47,659 nucleotides of DNA from Bacillota bacterium. Lineage in GTDB: Bacteria; Bacillota; SHA-98; UBA4971. Positions 25,738-33,059 of this stretch are shown here, piece after piece. The stretch spans positions 1 through 47,659 of the forward strand of contig JAKPFY010000210.1 of NCBI GenBank assembly GCA_029551185.1, given 5' to 3'. Within the stretch, counting starts at the first letter, position 1; every line of letters starts with the position of its first letter. The notes beneath the pieces were generated by a model, which did no database searches, had not been told where the DNA came from, and was given only the letters and a program-made list of their open reading frames with translations. The translations under genes and the position numbers were made by a program.

Positions 25738-26883
25738 ATGGTATACTGCGCGCGCTGCGGCCGCAAGTATCCGGGTGATACAAAGATATGGCGCTGCTCA
25801 TGTAAAGGAGAACTGGAATATCAAAGTCAGTACACATACAGTATCCCGCCTCCTGAGCGTCTTACCCTGCGTCCACATTCCATTTGGAGATATCGTGAGG
25901 CTTTACCCCACCTGGAGGATGAAGACATTGTGAGCCTGGGTGAAGGATGTACTCCTATTGTCACTGCGAAGTGGAAAGGTTTCCCGGTATGGTTTAAACT
26001 TGACTTTCTTTGTCCGACAGGCTCCTATAAAGATCGCGGCTCTTCAGTAATGATCTCCCGCTTAAAGCAAATGGGCATAACCTCAATAGTGGAAGACTCA
26101 TCAGGAAACGCAGGCGCATCAGTGGCTGCGTATGCAGCAAGAGCAGGCATGGAATGTCGGATATTCGTGGCTTCTCATACGTCGCCTGCAAAGCTTGCAC
26201 AAATCAGGGCATATGGCGCGAAAATCAAAGCTGTTGACGGCACAAGGCAAGATGTAGCTGAAGCATGTCAAAGATCCGTTGAGGAAGACCCAAGAGGCGA
26301 GACCTTATACGCAAGTCACAACTGGAACCCGTTTTTCTTGGAAGGAATGAAAACCTTAGCGTATGAAATCTGGGAGCAATGCGAAAGAAGCAAGATAATG
26401 CCGGATTGGGTGGTTGTCCCGGCCGGTTACGGAAGTTGCGCACTTGGCGCATATCGAGGGTTCCGAGACCTCCTGAACCAGGGCAGGCTGAGTCACCTTC
26501 CGCGGCTTGTCATTGTGCAAGCTGAGAACTGCGCCCCGATATACCAAGCATACTTGCACGGCGAGACACAAGTTACGCCTATTCGGGGAGGAAAGACGGT
26601 AGCTGAAGGCATCGCATGCAGCAGCCCTGTCCGAGGAAGCCAAGTTCTTGCCGCAGCAAGAGAATCAGGCGGATTTATTATGGCAGTCAGCGAAGAAGAG
26701 ATAGATAGCGCCGCGATATCCTTGGCAAGAGAGGGGCTCTTTGTGGAACCTACATCAGCAGTAGTGGCAGCTGCGTTAGGACGTTTGATTGACTCCGGGA
26801 CAATCGCGAAAAACGATGTCGCCCTTGGGATTCTTACAGGAATAGGCCTGAAAACCGGATACTATTACGAAGGACGGTCCTAA
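25738..26883 (+). CDS. thrC: Threonine synthase (PLP-dependent)
   Basis: The protein converts O-phosphohomoserine to threonine if it is a true ThrC. An N-terminal zinc ribbon (CARCGRKY then CSCKG) is typical of this class. The PLP lysine lies in TGSYKDRG. SSGNAGASVAAYAARAG is the phosphate-binding motif of fold type II. VVPAGYGSC and the SSP/EPTSA segments follow. Start ATG 25738 has a G6 ribosome binding tract (25725-25730) with a 7-nt gap; an in-frame ATG at 25678 is rejected. 381 residues. It stands alone, with no hom or thrB next to it, so a related lyase acting on another amino acid is possible. Confidence 0.85.
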   Translation: MVYCARCGRKYPGDTKIWRCSCKGELEYQSQYTYSIPPPERLTLRPHSIWRYREALPHLEDEDIVSLGEGCTPIVTAKWKGFPVWFKLDFLCPTGSYKDRGSSVMISRLKQMGITSIVEDSSGNAGASVAAYAARAGMECRIFVASHTSPAKLAQIRAYGAKIKAVDGTRQDVAEACQRSVEEDPRGETLYASHNWNPFFLEGMKTLAYEIWEQCERSKIMPDWVVVPAGYGSCALGAYRGFRDLLNQGRLSHLPRLVIVQAENCAPIYQAYLHGETQVTPIRGGKTVAEGIACSSPVRGSQVLAAARESGGFIMAVSEEEIDSAAISLAREGLFVEPTSAVVAAALGRLIDSGTIAKNDVALGILTGIGLKTGYYYEGRS

Positions 26884-26894
26884 TGCCCGTCCTT
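26870..26894 (+). terminator. Weak hairpin at the thrC end
   Basis: AAGGACGG/CCGTCCTT (26870-26877 with 26887-26894) is a perfect 8-bp stem that overlaps the stop codon. No T-run follows, so its terminator role is uncertain. Confidence 0.35.
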
Positions 26895-26964
26895 GTTCAT
26901 TCATCAACTTGGCCCGCCTTGTTTTCCCGCGGTACTACTATATTCATCCGGAATTTGACCTCAC

Positions 26965-27915
26965 TTATCCGGATTGATTCTGAAATAGCTTATACTCACT
27001 GAAACCGGCACCAAGCGGATAAGTGTTAATTACATCAATAAAAACCTCAACTACATCCGAATCAAATTGACTGCCTGCACAGCGCCTTAGTTCAGCTATA
27101 GCCTCATCGTTTGTCATTGCCGGGCGATAGGGTCTATCAGAAATCATCGCGTCAAAAGCATCCACTACAGCGATAATCCGAGATTCGACCAGAATTTCAT
27201 CTCCCTTCAGGCCGAAAGGATAACCTGTCCCATCATACCGTTCATGATGCTGTTCAATAATTGGGCCTGCATCCCTCAAAAACGTCTTCTCAATTATTGC
27301 TCTGCCTGCAGAAGGGTGTTTAGTTATCTCTTGCCATTCCTCCGGAGTTAACGGTCCCTTCTTATTCAGTATGCGATTGGGTATCCCTATCTTCCCGATA
27401 TCATGTAAAAGTGCAGCATATATCAGTAATTCGAGCCTGTCCGGGGAAAGCTTCATCTTCTCCCCTACCAGCATCGATAAACTCTGGATGCGTTCACAGT
27501 GTTCTTGGGTATGACTGTCTTTTCTCTCAACTTCCTTAGCAAGAGCGACGAGCCCCTGGATCTCGTCGCTTAACGCATGAAACACCGGTTGTGAGGACAT
27601 GTAAAGAAGTGTCACACCTGTTTCAGTTCGAAAGTACACATCTTTCATAAGACGTGTCACGGCAATATAGTCTCCTGGACTCAGGCATGTTGTCCTCCCT
27701 TTTTCATCTTTGCAAATCAACGCCCCGTCAAGAATGAAGTAGAACTCAAAACCATCCCAGTTGGGCTCAGATGATAAAGTAATATACGAGTTTGGGGCGA
27801 TGTATTGTTTCATCACCTCAATCCCATTTCCTTTTGCCAGGAGTCGGATTTCCGTCGATTTCTTCCTCGCCTGTTTAATAAAATCAGACTCCCGGCCGAT
27901 ATGGACCCCTTTCAT
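26965..27915 (-). CDS. Cupin-HD-GYP protein (probable c-di-GMP phosphodiesterase)
   Basis: Residues about 40-110 form a cupin-like sensor: GFEFYFILDGALICKDEKGRTTCLSPGDYIAV. Residues about 125-300 form an HD-GYP domain with SMLVGEKM, LHDIGKIGIPN, KHPSAG, QHHERYDGTGYPFGL and RIIAVVDAFDAMISDRPYR, complete in its metal-binding residues and more canonical than the protein at 1.6-2.5 kb. The ATG at 27915 follows a G6 tract. The gene starts 37 nt after the stop of a small secreted-protein gene, downstream of a c-di-GMP riboswitch. The enzyme may therefore feed back on its own expression. The cupin ligand is unknown. Confidence 0.88.
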   Translation of the reverse strand: MKGVHIGRESDFIKQARKKSTEIRLLAKGNGIEVMKQYIAPNSYITLSSEPNWDGFEFYFILDGALICKDEKGRTTCLSPGDYIAVTRLMKDVYFRTETGVTLLYMSSQPVFHALSDEIQGLVALAKEVERKDSHTQEHCERIQSLSMLVGEKMKLSPDRLELLIYAALLHDIGKIGIPNRILNKKGPLTPEEWQEITKHPSAGRAIIEKTFLRDAGPIIEQHHERYDGTGYPFGLKGDEILVESRIIAVVDAFDAMISDRPYRPAMTNDEAIAELRRCAGSQFDSDVVEVFIDVINTYPLGAGFSEYKLFQNQSG

Positions 27916-27952
27916 GTAACCCCCCTACCGCATGTACCACACGCTTAATGCC

Positions 27953-28321
27953 CTAGAGGCCTGCAACCCTCATTGGATCGATCGTGACTGTTATGCCACC
28001 GATTTTTACCTCTTCGTCATAGCACTCTACGTCTACACCGCGCTTTGCGCAAAATTCTATGCAGTTATCAGCGATTCTCTGAGTCTTCTCAAGCACCCAC
28101 TCAATTGCCTTGTCCACTTGCTTGGGATCCTCTGCCATCTTCTGGGCTTTCGCCACTGCCTTCCAAATCTGGTCATTAGCGTTTTCGACTTTCTTCTCAA
28201 CTAACTCATACGCAGCCTCACCCGATGGAGGCCCACCCTTGGCTTCGCACAATGCGATACCGGCAAACAACACTATTACCAGTACAGTCACTAAAGCAAC
28301 AGTCGTTCGGGATCTTCTCAT
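27953..28321 (-). CDS. Small secreted protein of unknown function under a c-di-GMP riboswitch
   Basis: A 122-residue protein with a signal peptide (MRRSRTTVALVTVLVIVLFAGIALCEA) and no standard lipobox. The mature part is mainly helical (YELVEKKVENANDQIWKAVAKAQKMAED), with three cysteines near the end and a final stretch VKIGGITVTIDPMRVAGL that looks like strands. I do not recognise the family. ATG 28321 has GGGAGG 9 nt upstream. The leader contains a GEMM riboswitch 130 nt away. It is followed by the cupin-HD-GYP gene, so the two form a likely c-di-GMP-regulated operon. A surface, adhesion or signalling role is possible but not shown. Confidence 0.75.
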   Translation of the reverse strand: MRRSRTTVALVTVLVIVLFAGIALCEAKGGPPSGEAAYELVEKKVENANDQIWKAVAKAQKMAEDPKQVDKAIEWVLEKTQRIADNCIEFCAKRGVDVECYDEEVKIGGITVTIDPMRVAGL

Positions 28322-28343
28322 GACGTCTTACCTCCCTTTACAA

Positions 28344-28444
28344 ACGTCGTATTTCCCCTCAGCCCTTATAGGCTTAATCACCTGCCGCCCGGTTGCAAGC
28401 AGGTGATTGGCGCAACGAATGAAACTGAGAGTTTCATACGACGT
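28344..28444 (-). promoter_or_regulatory. Expression platform of the c-di-GMP riboswitch
   Basis: Between riboswitch and gene a 9-bp long-range pair (ACGTCGTAT at 28344-28352 with ATACGACGT at 28436-28444) encloses two hairpins: GAAACT/AGTTTC (28421-28426 with 28430-28435) and a perfect 10-bp stem AATCACCTGC/GCAGGTGATT (28376-28385 with 28398-28407). The outer pair ends 7 nt before the ribosome binding site. No T-run follows the stems. The fold may control translation or RNA stability; the mechanism is inferred. Confidence 0.5.
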
Positions 28445-28452
28445 CTGAACCC

Positions 28453-28539
28453 ACCGGCAACCTGGCAGTCATAGGTGCGTTTCACCTTTAGACCCATGGC
28501 TTTGCGTCGCTTCCTTTCGAAAGCTTTGCCTTTATCGGT
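28453..28539 (-). ncRNA. Cyclic di-GMP-I (GEMM-I) riboswitch aptamer
   Basis: The minus strand carries the aptamer's conserved blocks in order: ACCGATAAAGGCAAAGC, a GAAA tetraloop within CTTTCGAAAGGAAGC, GACGCAAAGCC, GGGTCTAAAG, CTATGACTGCC and AGGTTGCCGG. The ends pair as ACCG/CGGT to form P1. In alignment with the Vc2 aptamer, the base corresponding to G20 is G, which favours c-di-GMP over the cGAMP-selective variants. A Rfam search (RF01051) would be decisive. Confidence 0.93.
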
Positions 28540-28583
28540 TAAGGTTTAACTGGATTATGTCATGATAGCAAATGCTGCTAATC

Positions 28584-29048
28584 TCAGTTTCGCCATACTT
28601 TTAGATTTTCCTCCTTAGATCGACCAATATTGGAAAATTTGCTCGTAATTCTCATGGCTATGGCTCGTGAATTTTTCTCGCCAGGGCACGCCTTGCGTGT
28701 AACCTCACGCACCTCGAAGGGAATAATGGCAGCATCGAGCCATTTCGCATAAAATGGCAAGCTGAGGTAATCGCGATCACCTATGAAGGTAATATTCGAA
28801 AGCCTGGGCAAAAGACTTAAATCCACGCCTATATAGCCTATAAACAGAAAGTGCCAGTTCGGCCTTGAGACTGCCACACGCACCACGAGGTCCAAGTCCA
28901 CCCAAGTAGTGACAGCTCCCCAGAATCCGATGAGCTTTCTATTCTTGGCCGCGCCGGTCTTAAGAAGCGCTGCAATCTCAATAGGGCATGGTAGATCGTA
29001 CGACAGGTCACATGTGGTGCGGTCTCTGGCGATGTAGAAAATAATCAA
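28584..29048 (-). pseudogene. Glycosyltransferase remnant
   Basis: The frame holds KLIGFWGAVTTWVDLDLV, RPNWHFLFIG and LPRLSNITFIGDRDYLSLPFYAKWLDAAIIPFEVREVTRKACP, the middle of a GT4-type glycosyltransferase (the usual form is LIGYxGA..RPDWxFVLIGP..LPNVxFLGPxPYxxLPxYLxxxDVAIIPF). The nucleotide-sugar binding motif after this segment, normally EYLAAGKPVV, is missing, and the frame turns into unrelated sequence. The N-terminal acceptor domain is reduced to about 45 residues. The only start is TTG with no ribosome binding site. It is best called a decayed or truncated gene. A C7 tract (29084-29090) lies upstream. Confidence 0.72.
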
Positions 29049-29116
29049 AACACGGCAAATAGATTATGGTGTCCACAAAGACACCCCCCCATCGGATCGG
29101 ATCGCGGAGCCGGTGC

Positions 29117-29641
29117 TCACATTGGTGTCTCAGCCGGCATCAGAGCAATTAATGTAATAATCTCGTCTTGTGTCACGATTGTCTTGATTTGAACAGGACC
29201 ACCGAACATGGGGCCGGATGGCGTATCCCAGACAGTAGCCGTCAGGAAAAGCTCAGCTTCAGCTTGCATACCTTTGCGAAATCCGACATTCGGCAAATCA
29301 GCGAAGGTCGAAACCGCAAGTTCCATTACAGTAAACCCTACCAGGCCAGAAGCCATCTTATAGGTAACCGCAAATTCAAGAGTTCCCACGATAATAACCC
29401 GGACACCTTTCCCTTTCTTTGCCGGCACAACCTGTGCCCGCACCCGGATGCCGTCCTGTGTCGGCCTAACGCATATCACCTGCTTACTTGAAGGAACTAC
29501 AGTGATAGGCGCTCGTACAAAAACGTCAGTCCAAACCGTACCTACGATCACGTCAGCCTCCACCGGCACTCCGGTAGGAATAGAAGGAGCCGCGCCGATT
29601 TTTATGATATTTTGCCGGTTAACTGCCATGGATGTAAACAT
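29117..29641 (-). CDS. Hypothetical protein, possible SPOCS (DUF3794)-like domain
   Basis: A 174-residue protein without signal peptide. The central part, near VFVRAPITVVPSSKQVICVRP and GVRVIIVGTLEFAVTYKMASG then VMELAVSTFADLPNVGF, resembles the SPOCS fold of Bacillota spore and surface proteins, which shares a GxxxxxVxYxxxxxxxxxxxxxIPFSTFIDxP pattern. The match is weak and made by eye. ATG 29641 has GGAGG 6 nt upstream; an in-frame start at 29656 adds five residues. It follows the glycosyltransferase fusion and may be its partner. If the SPOCS guess is wrong it remains an unknown beta-rich protein. Confidence 0.45.
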   Translation of the reverse strand: MFTSMAVNRQNIIKIGAAPSIPTGVPVEADVIVGTVWTDVFVRAPITVVPSSKQVICVRPTQDGIRVRAQVVPAKKGKGVRVIIVGTLEFAVTYKMASGLVGFTVMELAVSTFADLPNVGFRKGMQAEAELFLTATVWDTPSGPMFGGPVQIKTIVTQDEIITLIALMPAETPM

Positions 29642-29791
29642 AAGCCGCCTCCGCACGCAGTCCCTTCTGTAAGGTCGCAGACTTCATCCTACAACTAACT
29701 GTAAACCGACCGGTCACCGAAGAACAGCGTGCTCAAGAGAATCTACCTGTAGCTGATCCCTGCCTCAACTCCTTGCTGTTTTCAGACCCAT

Positions 29792-31843
29792 TCAAGTAAA
29801 TGTATCCTCGATTACCCTTGCCCATTGGCACTTCCACCTTTCAAGACTGAACACTTGTGACACCTCGCGCGCCGTATTCCCCAAACGCAAGCGCTGTTCC
29901 TGATCATCAATGAGTTCACAAAGGACATTGATCAGATTCTGCACTGTAGGTTTGATAAGGCGGCCGTTATAGCCGTCTATGATAAGATCTGAAAGTCCCC
30001 CTATAGTGCCTGCGATCACGGCACATCCTGCTCCCATTGCCTCGAGACAGGCAAGGGAAGTCCCTTCTGTTGACTTCGATGGGATGAGGGCGATATCCAT
30101 ATTACGGTATACCCACGGCATCAACCCCGGCGGGCGCCAGTAAAAAAAGATCCTGCGGTTTTCGCTTGCCCATCTTACCATGTGACTTTCAAGGGCATCG
30201 TCATGCGCCCGACCGACAAAATGAAACTCCACATTATCATATTCCTTTATCAGCACCTCAGCGGCTTTCGCCGCCTCGTTAATCCCGCGTACTGATGTGA
30301 GACGCCTTGGAAACACAATTCTCACCCGTTCATGTATATCAGGATCGGGAAGAGAACGATACGCAGCGAGATCTACAAAGTTAGGGATATACTCAAACTT
30401 CTGGTTAAAGCCAGGCCACGTAGCAGTCACCCACTGGATCGTAGCAGTATCCACAGAGACAACCTTCCGGACAGCTGCGAGAGCGGTGAACAACCTGCGG
30501 CGCCACTCGCGTCTTGCTTCGCCTCCGCCGAGTGTGGCCTCAAAAGTGGGGTAATCCCAGTAAATACCGTGGGATACACTTATGCTTTTCTCCAACGCCT
30601 GAGGGTACGCAAGAAAAGTGATGAAGTATATTGCGTAGTCTATACCGGTGGCGCGTTCGTGAAAAGAGTGATTAAGGCGGGGCGCTGTCTGGAATTGGGC
30701 ATCCGATTCAGGTATTGACCGCACTGGTACTCCGGGAATGATCTCCCGCTCCCATCCTGTCCCGGCTTGCCACCATTCAACCTCGAACCCCATGTCTACG
30801 AGGAGCTTAGTAAGCTCTGTTCCGTATCGCTCCGCGCCACCATATATTACACGGTTCCCGTCAGAGCTGAAGTGATTTGTTGTGAGCACCCCTACCCGTC
30901 GCTTGGTTCGTCTTGACTGTCGGGACCGGTATCCCCTGCTTGTTTCAGTTGCTTCAGGCGTTGCAGACATTTCTGCTGTCCTCTGCATCTCAGCAGTAAG
31001 AACTAATCCGGGATCCGAACAGGCTTTAGCGCTGCCCGCCTTGCCTGTTGCAGCAAACAGCGAAGTGTACGGAAGCAGCTTCGAGTCATACCACTCCTCC
31101 AACTTAATATCCTGACGCGGTGCCATAATGCTTTCGGTGTGTTTCGATGGAGCACCTCGTACCTGGATTTCCTTGGCCCTGTAGAGCTCGTATTTCGACC
31201 GGTGCTCATCAGCATTGGCCCAGCCCAGATGTTTTACGCGTATATCCGAGTGGAACGTCAAGAGAGGGCCCTGATATTCAATAGGCCACCGCCCAACATG
31301 AATAGGCAAGTCAGGCCACGTAACCCGCTTACCCGGCATGTAGCGCACAAGAAGCCGGACGAATCGGTTCCAGGGGTTCCACTGGCCGTCTACTCTGTAA
31401 TGCGCAAGAGATCCCCAAAAGTCAAAAAGTCGGAATCCCAGGGCATCATATTCTTCCTGATTAATAAGATCTCGCACTTCGTTGTGTATTCTGGGTTCGA
31501 AAAGCTCATCAGCGTCTATTGCCAAAATCCAGTCAGGGTCTGTCTCTTCCACCATATCCCAGAGCTTTGCTCTAAGCTTCCCCTCATGCTTAATGAACAT
31601 AGGCAGAGGATTTCTTTCAAACCTGACAACCTTATGACAGCTTGTGCAGATAGAAGCGGTGTCATCATCAGATGCGTCGTCCAGAACGACGATCTCGTCT
31701 ACCCACAGCAAAAGATCCGCAAGAACCGGTCGAAGATACCTGCCTGCTTCATTTCCAACAACCATCATAGCAGTTAATTTGTTGCCTGATGATTTCCGGA
31801 TAGGCATTGTGCTTTCAGTGTTTCCTACTGAGTCTTCTCTCAT
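29792..31843 (-). CDS. GT2-GT4 glycosyltransferase fusion
   Basis: Two glycosyltransferases are joined in one 683-residue chain. Domain 1 (about residues 25-260) is GT-A, family 2 type: AMMVVGNEAGRYLRPVLADLL, VVLDDASDDDT and DWILAIDADELFE, the metal-binding DAD. A linker (about 265-325) is rich in Ser, Thr, Ala and Arg. Domain 2 (about 330-683) is GT-B, family 4 type: GGAERYGTELTKLLVDMGFEVEWW, the sugar-nucleotide EX7E motif in STEGTSLACLEAMGAG and a Rossmann half IVFPRRLTSVRGINEAAKAAEVL. ATG 31843 has GGAGGTG 5 nt upstream. No signal peptide or membrane segment is seen. The acceptor is unknown; flanking genes suggest a surface protein. Confidence 0.88.
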   Translation of the reverse strand: MREDSVGNTESTMPIRKSSGNKLTAMMVVGNEAGRYLRPVLADLLLWVDEIVVLDDASDDDTASICTSCHKVVRFERNPLPMFIKHEGKLRAKLWDMVEETDPDWILAIDADELFEPRIHNEVRDLINQEEYDALGFRLFDFWGSLAHYRVDGQWNPWNRFVRLLVRYMPGKRVTWPDLPIHVGRWPIEYQGPLLTFHSDIRVKHLGWANADEHRSKYELYRAKEIQVRGAPSKHTESIMAPRQDIKLEEWYDSKLLPYTSLFAATGKAGSAKACSDPGLVLTAEMQRTAEMSATPEATETSRGYRSRQSRRTKRRVGVLTTNHFSSDGNRVIYGGAERYGTELTKLLVDMGFEVEWWQAGTGWEREIIPGVPVRSIPESDAQFQTAPRLNHSFHERATGIDYAIYFITFLAYPQALEKSISVSHGIYWDYPTFEATLGGGEARREWRRRLFTALAAVRKVVSVDTATIQWVTATWPGFNQKFEYIPNFVDLAAYRSLPDPDIHERVRIVFPRRLTSVRGINEAAKAAEVLIKEYDNVEFHFVGRAHDDALESHMVRWASENRRIFFYWRPPGLMPWVYRNMDIALIPSKSTEGTSLACLEAMGAGCAVIAGTIGGLSDLIIDGYNGRLIKPTVQNLINVLCELIDDQEQRLRLGNTAREVSQVFSLERWKCQWARVIEDTFT

Positions 31844-31895
31844 CGCTGCACCTCCGCGTTCCCTCATTACCTTACCTTCTTCTCATAGAGCTACA

Positions 31896-31930
31896 GAGCA
31901 GGGCCGCGCCGATCTTGCACGGCCCTGCTC
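31896..31930. repeat. Perfect 11-bp inverted repeat between two genes
   Basis: GAGCAGGGCCG (31896-31906) and CGGCCCTGCTC (31920-31930) form a stem with a 13-nt loop. It lies between the camelysin-like gene and the glycosyltransferase. No T-run follows on either strand, so it may be an RNA stabiliser or processing site that gives the first gene more product. Confidence 0.7.
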
Positions 31931-31970
31931 GATCATCTATCCCCTTTCATTTCGACCGGCTTAGGTACGA

Positions 31971-32435
31971 TCATACCTGGGTTGCCACGAACACAAAGTC
32001 GACAGAGAGGTCCTTGTTCTGAACCAGGTTGCCGGCATTCGGATCCAGCCCCACGGTAATAGTGACTTCCTGGACCGAAGCAAGTGGCAGTGAACGACCG
32101 GCTGTTGGCTCGTCTACAAGGTTTCTGAGCGGCCCTGTATAAAGAGGGGCGGTAAGCGGCGGGCTTGCCTCCACACTCGCATTGAGCGCGCCTGCCAAAA
32201 CATGTGCCATACTTGCAGTCGTTGGCGGGATAGCTGCCCAGTCCGCCGAAACAAAGTAAAGGCAATCCACATCGCCTACATTTGACACAGCGACCGTGCC
32301 TACGACTGAGGCGCCCGGCAAAAGCGCGGGTGATGCAAGCACTGAGTCCTCAGGTGATATGGCTATGCTTACTGTAGCAGTAAGCACCTGGTTATCTGTA
32401 TTGACAGCACCTCCGGTGAACGTAAATGACGGCAT
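31971..32435 (-). CDS. Camelysin/TasA-like protein without signal peptide
   Basis: The 154-residue protein resembles the camelysin/TasA (CalY, peptidase M73) fold: SVLASPALLPGASVVGTVAVSNVGDVDCLYFVSADW, and the C-terminal VTITVGLDPNAGNLVQNKDLSVDFVFVATQV, whose GNxxQ and FxFxATQ endings are typical. Members are fibre or surface proteins that normally carry a signal peptide. None is present here, and MPSFTFTGGAVNTDN is the first sequence after ATG 32435, which has AAGGAGGAG 7 nt upstream. It could be assembled inside a mother cell, as with spore-coat proteins, or exported by another route. I infer; no enzyme motif is seen. Confidence 0.7.
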   Translation of the reverse strand: MPSFTFTGGAVNTDNQVLTATVSIAISPEDSVLASPALLPGASVVGTVAVSNVGDVDCLYFVSADWAAIPPTTASMAHVLAGALNASVEASPPLTAPLYTGPLRNLVDEPTAGRSLPLASVQEVTITVGLDPNAGNLVQNKDLSVDFVFVATQV

Positions 32436-32815
32436 CCGGATCTCCTCCTTCAGGACGTCGGGGACGCGGCAATAATTGCGGAAATGCATATCTTGCTGCC
32501 TTCAGCAGGTCTAATCTAAACTTGCCTGCTCATGACATGGATGTATCAGCACACACAGAGTGTAATCCGAGCGTAATTCCTCGCATTATATGACTGTGCT
32601 TGATACCGTTCTCCTGCTTATTTGCAAACACGTATTGCCGCGCATGAAGACACATAGATAAGAAACTCCGCAACCGCTGTCCTTTCTACCTCATCTTATG
32701 CGGCCCGCCTAATGAGTGTGATGGACTTACCTGTCTTGCGTTGGTGAGTAACCGGTGGACAAAGGTGTAGTCGAATAGTTATCATTTCAAAGGATAGTAT
32801 CCGTAGCACGTAAGT
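32436..32815. other. 380-bp intergenic region before the camelysin-like gene
   Basis: No gene is visible. On the minus strand, CATATAAT at 32592-32585 could serve as a -10. As CATA-N3-T with AAC 15 nt upstream it could also fit a sporulation sigma-K-type promoter, but the match is loose. No -35 TTGACA is suitably placed. The tRNA-Thr 3' end abuts at 32816. A direct repeat of the tRNA 3' end was sought in this region and not found. Confidence 0.3.
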
Positions 32816-32890
32816 TGGAGCCGGCGGTGGGAATTGAACCCACAACCTGCGCATTACGAGTGCGCCGCTCTACCATTGAGCTACGCCGGC
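32816..32890 (-). tRNA. tRNA-Thr (anticodon CGT)
   Basis: A complete cloverleaf on the minus strand: acceptor stem GCCGGCG/CGCCGGC, D arm AGCTCAATGGTAGAGC, anticodon loop CTCGTAA with CGT at 32858-32856, and a T arm with GGTTCAATTCC. CCA is encoded at the 3' end. It reads ACG threonine codons. Upstream lies a terminator for the MFS gene, so the tRNA must have its own promoter, not identified. Confidence 0.98.
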
Positions 32891-32896
32891 CTGAGG

Positions 32897-32931
32897 AATT
32901 AAAAGCGAGGTGCCGGAGTTCAGCCGGCACC
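32897..32931 (-). terminator. Rho-independent terminator between the MFS gene and tRNA-Thr
   Basis: An 8-bp stem GGTGCCGG/CCGGCACC (32909-32916 with 32924-32931) with a 7-nt loop is followed on the minus strand by TCGCTTTTAATT. It would stop leftward transcripts from the MFS gene before the tRNA. A second bipartite hairpin lies closer to the MFS stop (about 33008-33051) without a T-run. Confidence 0.6.
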
Positions 32932-33059
32932 GTCAGTATAACACGATGAAACTCCTATGTAAAGGCAGTCCCGCCCGCTGTTCGCAACCCCTCGTTCTCG
33001 TATTTAGCCTATGGATGAGCCTTTCGCCACAAGGCTCGTTCTCATAGCCTTCGGGAAGT

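Noticed and set aside
28584-32890. Integrative island bounded by tRNA-Thr
   Set aside because: tRNA genes are common integration sites, but I found no direct copy of the tRNA 3' end elsewhere, no integrase and no transposase.
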